Source: Candidatus Methylophosphatis roskildensis (lineage in GTDB: Bacteria > Pseudomonadota > Gammaproteobacteria > Burkholderiales > Rhodocyclaceae). From it: 64,000 bases of DNA. Below, piece by piece: positions 1 to 6,655 of the stretch. A program made the translations under genes and the position numbers. Below the pieces are notes generated by a model. It was not told the origin of the DNA. It saw only the letters and a list, made by a program, of their open reading frames with translations, and searched no databases. The stretch lies in NCBI GenBank assembly GCA_016708905.1, contig JADJEV010000002.1, positions 248,001 to 312,000 on the forward strand, in the 5' to 3' direction. Position 1 is the first letter of the stretch. Each line of letters begins with the position of its first letter.

Positions 1-587
1 CGACTGGTCAAGGTTGCCGATGGGGCGCGCGACAACTGGGAATTCCTGGCCAAGGAATTGCCGCCCGGAGAAGAGGTGGTGGACTTCTACCACGCTGCCG
101 AACATCTGCGTCGTGCCTTTGGCCATGTCTATGGCGAGAGCTCACCCAAAGCGCAGGCGAGCTTCAAGGAATACCGGCAATTGCTGCTCAAGGCCGAGGA
201 CGGCGTGGGCAAGGTGATCCGCACCCTGGCCTACCATCACGGCCGCAAGCCCCGTTGCAAGGCGCTCAAGCAGGAACTGGCGTACTTCCGGCGCAACCGG
301 GCGCGCATGGACTATGCGCGGCTGCGTGTGCAGAACCTGCCGATCGGCTCGGGTGTCGTCGAAGCCGCCTGCAAGACTCTGGTTACCCAGCGGATGAAGC
401 GATCGGGCCAGCGCTGGAGCAGCGACGGCGGTCAGGCCATCCTGACCTTCCGCGCTCTTGCCCAAAGTGAACGCTTCGATGGTGCGTGGAAGCTGGTCTC
501 TGCAGAATACCGCCGTGACGTCTCTTTCCCCGAAAACGTCGTGCCCATAAATGCCCATCGGGTATCGTCAGTGTGGGAGTTACACCC
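1..587 (+). mobile_element. ISKra4-family insertion sequence, right end only
   Basis: The right end of the element carrying the transposase above is placed at the motif gggagttacaccc (575-587). This is where the leftward-reading cassette gene stops looking like a normal protein and begins to read antisense to the transposase. The left end, its matching inverted repeat and the target duplication lie outside the window, so the boundary is inferred and may be off by several bases. Confidence 0.5.
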
Positions 588-594
588 AAAGTAG
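1..594 (+). CDS. ISKra4-family transposase, C-terminal part (runs off left edge)
   Basis: These are the last 197 residues of a transposase whose start lies outside the window. The frame is open from base 1, so the first visible ATG is internal. A DFYHAAEHL block near the left edge and, further on, IGSGVVEAACKTLV followed by QRMKRSGQRW are characteristic of ISKra4-family transposases, which are DDE-type enzymes acting on the terminal repeats of their own element. The stop at 592-594 lies a few bases past the apparent element end, so the last residues may come from the host cassette. The reading direction is opposite to the integron cassette gene that it interrupts. The family call is from recognised motifs; the catalytic core is not visible here. 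Confidence 0.8.
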   Translation, partial: RLVKVADGARDNWEFLAKELPPGEEVVDFYHAAEHLRRAFGHVYGESSPKAQASFKEYRQLLLKAEDGVGKVIRTLAYHHGRKPRCKALKQELAYFRRNRARMDYARLRVQNLPIGSGVVEAACKTLVTQRMKRSGQRWSSDGGQAILTFRALAQSERFDGAWKLVSAEYRRDVSFPENVVPINAHRVSSVWELHPK

Positions 595-1025
595 TGGTCA
601 ACGCCCGCCTTTTCGCCTCCATCGGCCTCTTGTTGCGCCTTGTGAGCGGCAGCCATCGTCTCAAAATCAGGCGGTAGAACTCCTGATGTCTTCAAATGAA
701 TGGGGCCATCTTCGCCGACGTGTTCGGCTCGCCAGATCATCTTTCCATCTGCCCAATACTCGGCAGAACTGAACATTGTGTGTTCTTCGATCGAGCAAGC
801 CACGACCGGACTTTGGTCCGATAGCGGACCGAGAACCTTTGGTTTCAGGAATGGCCTATCGCATCTCCTTGCGACGATGAGGAACCAGTTGTCCGGTAGG
901 ACGCACCCGGACATGGGTTCGCGTGCGTACTCGCAAAACAGGCCGGTGCGGACGATGCCCAAGTGCGACAGTGCCTGCGCTGGATCGGCGCATTGGACTG
1001 CAATCAAGGACAGGGAGTAGCCCAT
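588..1025 (-). pseudogene. Integron cassette 7 gene, hypothetical protein truncated by ISKra4 insertion
   Basis: About 146 codons remain of a - strand gene that I do not recognise. It starts at the ATG at 1025 (protein begins MGYSLSLIAVQ), only 8 bases from the core of the neighbouring attC site at 1034-1124, which is the usual arrangement for a cassette gene. The protein is soluble and mixed in composition, with four cysteines, no membrane segment and no signal peptide. At about 588 the frame runs straight into the ISKra4 element, so the native C-terminus is missing. An in-frame ATG at 1058 lies inside the attC and is unlikely to be the start. No function is proposed. Confidence 0.55.
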
Positions 1026-1033
1026 GTTATGAC

Positions 1034-1124
1034 GCCCAACGGAGTAGGCAACAGGCACCCGCGCGAGGCGGGCGGTGCAAAGCTGCGCCGCTGTTCGGGC
1101 GTCCCCTTGACCGCGGCGTTAGGC
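1034..1124 (-). other. attC recombination site (attC-A, cassette 6/7 junction)
   Basis: The outer 7-base cores are gcccaac (1034-1040) and gttaggc (1118-1124), 91 bp apart and complementary, as expected for attC R' and R'' boxes. The 25 bases ending in the right core (cgtccccttgaccgcggc then gttaggc) match the same arm in the sites at 3161-3257, 4216-4325 and 4873-4935. This makes it one of a family of paralogous sites, a feature of chromosomal integron arrays. Confidence 0.8.
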
Positions 1125-1593
1125 ACGAAACAGCAAGCCCAACCGCGAGCCTTGCGGCGCAACTGCTCACCGAAAGTGCATCACGAAACCCGGACATCGC
1201 AACGCCTCGATTTCCCGAGAATATGGGCATCAGCGTACCACTGCCCGAGGCCAGCCGGGAAGCGAAGCGACACCGGCCCACGCCGCCGGCGCTGAAAGAC
1301 GCGAACCTCGAAGCGCGCGGTGGAACACCGATAGCGCGTGAGTCGGCAAAGCGACTGCGGCTCAATGTGCGAAAGCGTTCGCCACCGTGACCACGGCTGC
1401 AACCCAATCGGGACGGGCAGATCGAGACAGGCAATGCCACGAAGCGCATGCAACGCCGCTCCCCGACCTGCCACGGCTGAAAGCAAGCAACCATGCGGCT
1501 CGCAGCCCGATGGATGTGGCGCCTCGCGGGTCAAATCGGTTGCGCGTCCCCTCGACCATTCGTTCGGCGACATTTCATCGCGGTGCCCACAGA
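1125..1593. other. 469-bp stretch without a supported gene, inside the cassette array
   Basis: This lies between the HicA stop codon and attC-A. Open frames exist on both strands, for example a - strand frame over 1027-1494, but they are arginine/serine/cysteine-rich, run through the attC and look like translated non-coding DNA. It may be a long cassette tail, or the remains of another cassette whose own attC has decayed. No inverted repeats of an insertion sequence were seen. Confidence 0.5.
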
Positions 1594-1800
1594 TCACCAG
1601 TCCTCTGGTGTGAGACCTGTGTGCTTGGCAATCCGAGTCAGCATGCGGGGACCAATCTCCTCGCTATCGTGGAACGCGAAAGCGAAATCGGCCCAACCCA
1701 CGCGGTACAACGTGCGGGGTGAACCCGATTGCCGCTTGATTGCCCAGCCGATGGGAAAAAGGGGGCGGCCAGAACGCGTTTGGCCTCTGACGAAGGCCAT
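1594..1800 (-). CDS. hicA: HicA-like toxin with the catalytic histidine position replaced by proline
   Basis: This 68-residue protein starts 4 bases after the upstream hicB-like gene stops, so the pair reads as one unit. HicA toxins are small double-stranded-RNA-binding-fold mRNA interferases whose key residue is a histidine in a G-S-H motif. Here the motif at residues 26-28 reads G-S-P, with flanks (IKRQSGSPRTLYR, then EEIGPRMLTRIAKHTGL) that otherwise fit the family. The first 18 residues are a poor match to HicA and may have drifted. From family knowledge, loss of this histidine should abolish RNA cleavage, so this copy is probably an inactive toxin. It belongs to integron cassette 6. The substitution is visible in the sequence; inactivity is inference. 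Confidence 0.7.
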   Translation of the reverse strand: MAFVRGQTRSGRPLFPIGWAIKRQSGSPRTLYRVGWADFAFAFHDSEEIGPRMLTRIAKHTGLTPEDW

Positions 1801-1804
1801 TGGC

Positions 1805-2014
1805 TCATGCTGCAGCAGGCAGCGAGATATTGATCTCAAGTGCACGAGTCTCGCCGTGCTCCAGGCGTTCGGCGATAACTCGAAGTGCGAGAACCTCGGC
1901 CCTTGCCATTCTGTCATCGGCGGGCGTTCCGTAGGAAAGCACGCTGGGCAACTGTGGAACCTCGGCAAGCCAACGTCTGTCTTGCTCCTGCTCACACTTT
2001 ATGCTGAAGTTCAT
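1805..2014 (-). CDS. hicB: HicB-family antitoxin (partial fold), cassette 6
   Basis: This 69-residue protein begins MNFSIKCEQEQDRRWLAEVP and continues with LPSVLSYGT, the N-terminal HicB fold that normally binds and neutralises HicA. I chose the ATG at 2014; an in-frame upstream start at 2041 would add nine residues lacking the family pattern. The helical middle (residues 35-52) corresponds to the conserved HicB helix. There is no recognisable C-terminal DNA-binding domain, so transcriptional autoregulation by this short form is uncertain. It precedes hicA by 4 bases, the antitoxin-first order. The gene starts 52 bases from attC-B, which fits a cassette. Toxin-antitoxin pairs are common cargo of chromosomal integrons and are thought to stabilise arrays. 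Confidence 0.75.
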   Translation of the reverse strand: MNFSIKCEQEQDRRWLAEVPQLPSVLSYGTPADDRMARAEVLALRVIAERLEHGETRALEINISLPAAA

Positions 2015-2066
2015 CGACGATCCCCACGAACAACCTGCCACGATCGTACCGCCAGGTGCTCATGAC

Positions 2067-2097
2067 GCCGAACGCCGGGTGCAACGACTGGTTAGGC
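2067..2097 (-). other. Short attC-like site (attC-B, cassette 5/6 junction)
   Basis: On the - strand it reads gcctaac (2097-2091) followed by cagtcgttgcacccgg and then gttcggc (2073-2067). The outer boxes are in the right places between two cassette genes, but the whole site is only 31 bp, below the usual minimum of about 55-60 bp. It looks like one arm of an attC with the central stem deleted. Confidence 0.5.
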
Positions 2098-2119
2098 GGC
2101 GATCGTGAGGGTGCAGAAT

Positions 2120-2467
2120 TCACTTGTGCTCGTACTCGCGATGCAATGCAACGGCCACGCGACCGATGAGATCAACTGGCAACGGCTGATTGAGCGGAAA
2201 CGACAGGTTGCCTTTCTCACCACGGTACGGCGCGAGCTCACGCAAGAGCGCGGTATCCCGAGTGACTGGCGGATAGATGCCTATGTGCTTCTTGAACGCC
2301 GCGAAATAGAGGAAGACGCGCTTGCCTCTGAAGGCGGGCATGTTGTAGCTGATGCAGCGAGAGACCTCGGGTAGCAACGACTCGACCGTTGCCTGTATCG
2401 ACGCCAACAGAGGTCGGACCTCGGCCGCGACGCTTTCGAAATAGGCTTCATGCGATGAGAACGCCAT
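2120..2467 (-). CDS. DUF1801 (YdhG-like) domain protein, cassette 5
   Basis: This 115-residue soluble protein matches the DUF1801/YdhG fold throughout. It has a helical N-terminus, the ISYNMPAFRGKRVFLYFAAF strand pair near the middle, KHIGIYP, and the C-terminal LSFPLNQPLPVDLIGRV motif. Members of this family are small single-domain proteins; some relatives have been proposed to bind iron or act as chaperones, but the biochemical role is not settled. The start at 2467 is 14 bases from attC-C and the stop at 2120 is 22 bases before attC-B, so the gene fills its cassette. There are no membrane segments or signal peptide. The family assignment is from motif recognition; the function is unknown. 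Confidence 0.85.
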   Translation of the reverse strand: MAFSSHEAYFESVAAEVRPLLASIQATVESLLPEVSRCISYNMPAFRGKRVFLYFAAFKKHIGIYPPVTRDTALLRELAPYRGEKGNLSFPLNQPLPVDLIGRVAVALHREYEHK

Positions 2468-2481
2468 GAACTTCTCCCAGC

Positions 2482-2569
2482 CGTCAACGTCTAGCTTCAG
2501 GGCGCGGGCGCAAGCGGCGCGGGGTTTTCGCGCCGCTTGCGTACGGTCCTCTGCAAGCGAGGGTTCGGC
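2482..2569 (-). other. attC-like site with a 13-bp hairpin (attC-C, cassette 4/5 junction)
   Basis: The right core is gttcggc (2563-2569). The left core, cgtcaac (2482-2488), is weaker. Between them is a strong inverted repeat, cgcaagcggcgcg then cgcgccgcttgcg, with a short loop. It sits exactly between two - strand cassette genes. Its arm next to the right core resembles attC-B more than the A/D/E/F group, suggesting a second attC lineage. Confidence 0.55.
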
Positions 2570-2584
2570 GTCGTTTTCATCTGC

Positions 2585-2890
2585 CTAGACCTTTGGACCA
2601 TGTTCACGGCTCGAATGCCAGAAGGCAACAACGTCAAGGAACCGCCCGCGCGGACGGTAGTAGAGGAAGTACCGCGTCCTTGCCAAGCAAATCCGGCGGG
2701 CTTCAGGATCACGTGAATTTTCGACTAGAGCACCAATGCCTGGTTGTTCGACGAGTGCATCGAGGGCGGCCTTGAGGTCTGAACGAATCGCGCCTGGTGC
2801 CGCTGGGCGCTTTTCGCTCCACCAAGCGGCGGCGGCCTCAATCTGCTTTTCCGCTCGGGGCTTGATTCGTACGATGAGCACCACGCTCAA
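2585..2890 (-). CDS. ParE/RelE-superfamily toxin, cassette 4
   Basis: This protein of about 101 residues has the ParE/RelE-type layout: RIKPRAEKQIEAAAAWWSEK as the N-terminal helical hairpin, a central GIGALVE segment, and a C-terminal sheet with RRICLARTRYFLYYR and VVAFWHSSRE. The first codon of the frame is TTG at 2890, overlapping the antitoxin stop by four bases. In-frame GTG codons just downstream (2884, 2881) are alternative starts. Toxins of this superfamily inhibit either gyrase (ParE) or translating ribosomes (RelE); this sequence alone does not decide which, though the WW..KRP region is more ParE-like. It is cotranscribed with the antitoxin and carried on an integron cassette ending at attC-C. 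Confidence 0.8.
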   Translation of the reverse strand: MSVVLIVRIKPRAEKQIEAAAAWWSEKRPAAPGAIRSDLKAALDALVEQPGIGALVENSRDPEARRICLARTRYFLYYRPRGRFLDVVAFWHSSREHGPKV

Positions 2891-3108
2891 CCGTACTTCT
2901 TAAGCCTCTCAAGCAACTCCTCACCGGCGATACCTTCCTCGCGGTCGGCTTCGTCAAGCGCTTCCTCGAACTCGGCCTGCAGTGAAGGAGAAAGCCGCAC
3001 CGCCGCTTCGGAGTCCTTGGCGAGTACCGTGACGGCCGTTCCCTCGGGAAGGGACGCGCCTTCGAGCACTATCTTGCCTCCGACCACGGTACCGGTAACG
3101 ATTTGCAT
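2887..3108 (-). CDS. Antitoxin of the ParE/RelE-type module, cassette 4
   Basis: This is a 73-residue acidic protein. An N-terminal beta-rich part (MQIVTGTVVGGKIVLEG, then LPEGTAVTVLA) resembles a swapped-hairpin DNA-binding fold. A helical C-terminal half (EFEEALDEADREEGIAGEEL) resembles the toxin-wrapping tails of antitoxins found next to ParE-like toxins. It lies directly upstream of, and overlaps, the toxin gene. By analogy with such modules it would neutralise the toxin and repress the pair. The ATG at 3108 lies 52 bases inside attC-D, a gap that could hold a private promoter, as TA cassettes often have. The pairing is seen in the sequence; the regulation is inference. Confidence 0.75.
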   Translation of the reverse strand: MQIVTGTVVGGKIVLEGASLPEGTAVTVLAKDSEAAVRLSPSLQAEFEEALDEADREEGIAGEELLERLKKYG

Positions 3109-3160
3109 AGCATGATGTTACGCCCCTTCCGCCAATGGTTGAAAGGGCGGCTTTGGTGAC

Positions 3161-3257
3161 GCCGAGCGTAGAGGTGAGGGGCGGCCGGAGCGCGAAGCGC
3201 GCTGGGAACCCATCCAGCGCAGCTGGTTCAACGTCCCTCTCGACCGCCATGTTGGGC
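3161..3257 (-). other. attC recombination site (attC-D, cassette 3/4 junction)
   Basis: The right core is gttgggc (3251-3257). The left core, gccgagc (3161-3167), is one base off the expected aac ending. The arm cgtccctctcgaccgcca before the right core, and gtagaggtgagggg after the left core, align with attC-E and attC-A. Its length of 97 bp is within the attC range. Confidence 0.7.
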
Positions 3258-3273
3258 CTCGCTGTGGTTTGAA

Positions 3274-4188
3274 TCACCTTGCCACGCGAAGAATGACGAA
3301 GCGTCCCCCGTCGAGCTGGTGATAGTAGAGCGACCGCCCGTCGCTCGACAGCGTTGGTGCCTCGACGAAGCCCGTGATCGAAACAAGGCGCTCCGGCGGA
3401 CCGAACGGTGCTTCGGCGCTGGGGCGGATCGCACGGAGAATTACGGTCCTGGGCGTGCGCCCCGATCGATCGAGGCGCGTGAAGAACAGCTCGAGCAAGT
3501 CGCTGGAGACCGCGGGAGCGTACTCCAGCGCCTCAGTGTTGACGTTCTTCAGGAGATCGCGAGCCGACGTCAGGCGACGGAAGCCGGCCCCGTCCCGGAC
3601 GGCGATGTCGATGTCGGCCGTCTGCGGAGCGTGTCCGCCCGCGAACCGGCCGTCCGCGACGAACAGGGTGTTGCCGTCAGCGGAGACCTCGGCGTCGAAT
3701 GTCACGATCCCCCGCTGGCGCCGCGAGTTGCCGGCCACTAGCTCGACGCCCGACACCTGGCCGTGGTCGAAGCGCCCCCGATAGATCGTCGAGAGCGTCT
3801 CCGCGTAGCTGCGCGTGGACACGAAGAACAGGTTGCCGTGCCGATCCATGCTGGGCACGCCCTCCAAAGCACTCGTATTGACGCCATTGAGCTCGCCCCG
3901 GTAATCGAAGTTCAAGTCGTGGACGTGCTCCGCGAAGAGCAGCTTAGTGTCGATGCGGGGATCGTTCTTGTTGTTGAACAGGAGGTATCGCCCGTCCTTC
4001 GTGATGAATGGCTCCATCGCGTCGCCCTGATAGCCACGTATCCTCACGCGTTGCGGATCGCCGAATGCTCGGTACGCCGGCGTCGAGCGAACGGCCGCGG
4101 TGTCGGCCTTCTGCTGTGCCCCGCAACCTAGGAGAATCAGGGTCGCGACGATCAAGACCGCAGGGCTTGCTGACAACAGGGTGTTCAT
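3274..4188 (-). CDS. Lipoprotein with TolB-like (PD40) beta-propeller repeats, cassette 3
   Basis: This 304-residue protein begins MNTLLSASPAVLIVATLILL and has a lipobox ending LLGC at about residue 22, so it should be exported and lipid-anchored. An in-frame ATG at 4221 lies inside attC-E and was rejected as the start. The mature part holds repeated WD40-like/PD40 blades: MEPFITKDGRYLLFNN, GVPSMDRHGNLFFVS, DAEVSADGNTLFVADG and EAPTLSSDGRSLYYHQ. These have the D-G turn followed by a strand that is typical of TolB-type propellers. Such proteins usually bind partners rather than catalyse reactions; the ligand is unknown. At over 900 bp it is a large cassette. The stop codon is 17 bases before attC-D. 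Confidence 0.8.
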   Translation of the reverse strand: MNTLLSASPAVLIVATLILLGCGAQQKADTAAVRSTPAYRAFGDPQRVRIRGYQGDAMEPFITKDGRYLLFNNKNDPRIDTKLLFAEHVHDLNFDYRGELNGVNTSALEGVPSMDRHGNLFFVSTRSYAETLSTIYRGRFDHGQVSGVELVAGNSRRQRGIVTFDAEVSADGNTLFVADGRFAGGHAPQTADIDIAVRDGAGFRRLTSARDLLKNVNTEALEYAPAVSSDLLELFFTRLDRSGRTPRTVILRAIRPSAEAPFGPPERLVSITGFVEAPTLSSDGRSLYYHQLDGGRFVILRVAR

Positions 4189-4215
4189 TGCTTGCGCGTC
4201 TGGTGCCACATCGAG

Positions 4216-4325
4216 GCCCAACGTGGAGCTAAGGGGCTGGCGCCGGCAGGACGGCTTTGGCCCAGAATGAAATGAGGGCCAAAGCTGGCCTGCCGGTAAC
4301 GGTCCCCTCGACCACAGCGTTAGGC
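4216..4325 (-). other. attC recombination site (attC-E, cassette 2/3 junction)
   Basis: The outer cores are gcccaac (4216-4222) and gttaggc (4319-4325), 110 bp apart. Inside is a long imperfect inverted repeat: ctggcgccggcagg and aggacggctttggccc on the left pair with gggccaaagctggcctgccgg on the right. The TAA stop of the upstream cassette gene falls inside the right core (4320-4322), a common feature of real cassettes. This is the best-formed site in the array. Confidence 0.85.
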
Positions 4326-4844
4326 GTCACTGGCGTTGGCCTGCATGCCAGAGACGAACTCGACTGCAAAATTGCTGCATTCGACCTCATCTGGCGCTTC
4401 CCACATGTTGCTTGCCATCTCGAAGACTTGTTCTGGGACCACCATGGAGAACGTTGAACCCTTCTCGGTGTTTCGGCGCCTCACACGCTCAAGGCGAACT
4501 TGCTTTGGGGCATCGAGCACATAGACCTTGAGTTCGGCGCCTTCGCCCATTGCCTTTTGGTAGAACGCGATTCGACTTTGTTTTTGAACCAAGCCGAGTT
4601 CGAGTATCGCGTCGGTGTCTGACGCCAGGATGCTGCGACTTTGGCTCCAGATCAGTTCCAGAAGTCGCTTCTTTCGTTCGACGTACCAAACAATGAAATC
4701 GGCCGTGGGACGATCGGGACTGAAGAGTTTCACGAACCACTCGTCCAGGGCGATGTGAATCCCATTCGTGCGAAGCGCCAATGACTTGGCATAGGTTGAC
4801 TTGCCGGCACCGACGGGGCCTTCGATTAGATGCACTTTCGGCAT
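4320..4844 (-). CDS. P-loop ATPase/kinase-like protein, cassette 2
   Basis: This 174-residue protein has a Walker A motif GPVGAGKST at residues 9-17, directly after the first strand. An ALDEWFVKLF segment follows, placed where small-molecule kinases of the AAA_33/zeta-toxin/chloramphenicol-phosphotransferase group carry a catalytic aspartate. Further on are a helical lid (KQVRLERVRRRNTEKGSTF) and a hydrophobic C-terminus. The layout fits an ATP-dependent kinase acting on a small substrate, possibly an antibiotic or nucleotide-sugar, but the substrate cannot be told. The TAA stop lies inside the attC-E core and the ATG lies 28 bases from attC-F. It is soluble and single-domain. The fold call is confident; the substrate is unknown. 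Confidence 0.75.
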   Translation of the reverse strand: MPKVHLIEGPVGAGKSTYAKSLALRTNGIHIALDEWFVKLFSPDRPTADFIVWYVERKKRLLELIWSQSRSILASDTDAILELGLVQKQSRIAFYQKAMGEGAELKVYVLDAPKQVRLERVRRRNTEKGSTFSMVVPEQVFEMASNMWEAPDEVECSNFAVEFVSGMQANASDA

Positions 4845-4872
4845 ATGACGGTGGTGAGGGGTGACATGTGAG

Positions 4873-4935
4873 GCCTACGTAGAAATAACCGGTGCTGCGC
4901 GGCGCTATCGCGCAGCGTCCGGTTGACTGCCGGGT
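4873..4935 (-). other. attC recombination site split by the group II intron (attC-F, left 63 bp; the rest is 9512-9516)
   Basis: Joining 4873-4935 to 9512-9516 rebuilds a 68-bp attC. The arm cgtccggttgactgccgg followed by gt and then taggc matches attC-A base for base in 20 of 25 positions. An inner stem gctgcgc/gcgcagc and an outer aaccgg/ccggtt pair are present. The left core reads gcctac, one base short of the usual seven. The intron sits between the two T bases of the gttaggc core. Confidence 0.75.
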
Positions 4936-5435
4936 GTGCGCCCAGCATGGGCGCGATGTAATGGGGTGGAAGTCCCCTGTGGGAGTACCGACATAGATTC
5001 ATGATGAATCGATGATAACCACTAGCCGAAGGCAAGGGCAAAACCGCGAGGGATTGTCCGGAGGAAGCCGGAGTGCAAACGTGCGAGGCGACGGACAGAA
5101 ACTGCATAGAAGGCCTGGTCTGTGGGCGTGTTGGCACCTCGTGACGAAGCCCGTCGGGACAGCGGACAAGGTAAATGCAGCGCTTGTGCACGGAAACATC
5201 GCGTTCTTACCTGGGGAGATCTGATCGGCGAGCGATGCGCCGGTGCAACGCGAATACAGGCGGGGTCACTGTCACCAACGACCCGGGCGTCGCGGCGTGC
5301 TGTCGGCCGCAGACGAGCGAACACGACAGCGAGCGGAGCATCGGGACATAGCGCGGCGGCGAGGAATCGCCGGCGTGATCGGTCAGAAGTCAGCAGAGGC
5401 CGTACTAGCCGCCAGCACGGGGTGAAGGGCCGAAC

Positions 5436-6655
5436 ATGGAGAGACAAGGAAGAGCCGTGAATCACTCGAACTCGACGATGAACCCGCCCGGGGGAGCCGG
5501 GGATCGGCGTGGTGTCACCCAGCCAGCCTTGCATGAAACCTTGATGGAAGCAGTCTTGTCGTCGGCCAACGTGAAACGAGCGTGGCGCCGGGTCAAGTCC
5601 AACCGCGGTGCGCCGGGAATTGACGGCATGCACATCGACGACTTTCCGGCGTATGCCCGCGAACACTGGCCGGCGATCCGCCAATCCTTGCACGATGGCC
5701 GCTATCAACCGCAACCGGTGCGACGGGTAATGATCCCGAAGGCCGGTGGCGGCGAACGCGCGCTGGGCATCCCGACCGTTGTCGATCGGGTCATCCAGCA
5801 AGCCATCGCCCAAGTCATGACGCCGATCTTCGATCCGGACTTCTCGGATTCGAGCTACGGTTTCAGACCAAGACGTTCCGCCCACGACGCACTCAGGCAG
5901 GTCCGCGCCGACATCAAGGCCGGTTATCGCATCGCAGTCGACCTCGACTTGGCGAAGTTTTTCGACAACGTCGATCACGACATCCTGATGGCCTGCGTGG
6001 CCCGGAAGGTGCGCGACAAGCGATTGCTGGCCCTCATCGGCAAATATCTGCGGGCGGGCGTTCTGATCAATGACGAGCTTCAACCCAGCGAGTTGGGTAC
6101 GCCGCAAGGCGGACCGCTCTCGCCGCTCTTGGCCAACATCCTGCTCGACGATCTGGACAAGGAACTCGAAGGAAGGCGGCACCGCTTTGCGCGGTATGCC
6201 GATGACCTGATGGTTCTGGTCAAGAGCGAACGAGCCGGCCAGCGCGTCAAGGCCAGTCTCACCACGTATCTTAATCGGCGGCTCAAGTTGCCGGTCAACG
6301 AGAAGAAGAGCCAAGTGGCAAAGGTCGAGCAATGCACGTTCCTCGGATTCACTTTCAGGAGGAAGAAGCTGCGCTGGTCGGATGCCGCCTTCGACGACTT
6401 CAAGCACCGCATCCGGGAACTGACGGGGCGAAGCTGGGGAGTCTCGATGGACCATCGGTTCGAGAAGCTCGGGCAATACCTGCGTGGCTGGATGGGCTAC
6501 TTCGGCATCTCGGAGTATTACCGGCCGATCCTCGAACTCGATGAATGGCTGCGTCGGCGGGTGCGCATGTGCTACTGGAAACAGTGGCGCTCCACCCGGA
6601 CGAAAATCAGCCATTTGTTGGCGTTGGGAGTCGGCAAGCGCACGGCGATCCTGAC
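5436..6655 (+). pseudogene. ltrA: Group II intron reverse transcriptase/maturase, N-terminal part (split by IS4-family element)
   Basis: This stretch encodes about 406 residues of the intron-encoded protein, which normally reverse-transcribes the intron and helps it splice. Seen: the RT core with DLAKFFDNVDHDIL (residues 171-184), GTPQGGPLSPLLANI (221-235) and the catalytic YADD at 254-257. A thumb and group II maturase domain follow with LRGWMGYFGI. The frame breaks at 6655 where an IS4-family element enters. The missing end is at 9282-9417, and joining the two across one copy of the 9-bp duplication gives a 451-residue protein in perfect frame. No endonuclease domain is seen, which fits class C. 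As it stands the protein is truncated before its conserved C-terminal motif and is probably inactive. Confidence 0.9.
6647..6655. repeat. Target-site duplication, left copy (gatcctgac)
   Basis: The nine bases gatcctgac are repeated exactly at 9273-9281 and flank the IS4-family element. A 9-bp duplication is the norm for Tn5/IS50-type members of the IS4 family. Confidence 0.9.

Noticed and set aside
1027..1494. 155-codon - strand frame in the integron array
   Set aside because: It crosses the attC site and is arginine/serine-rich. Similar conceptual products arise from attC-like DNA in many genomes, so it is not counted as a gene.
2497..2712. 71-codon - strand frame containing an N-P-R-L-Q-R-T motif
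   Set aside because: The motif is the translation of the attC-C hairpin DNA; the frame overlaps the toxin gene in another frame.
5022..6614. 530-codon open frame on the - strand
   Set aside because: It is antisense to the group II intron and its maturase gene and has no family resemblance; long antisense frames are common at this GC content.
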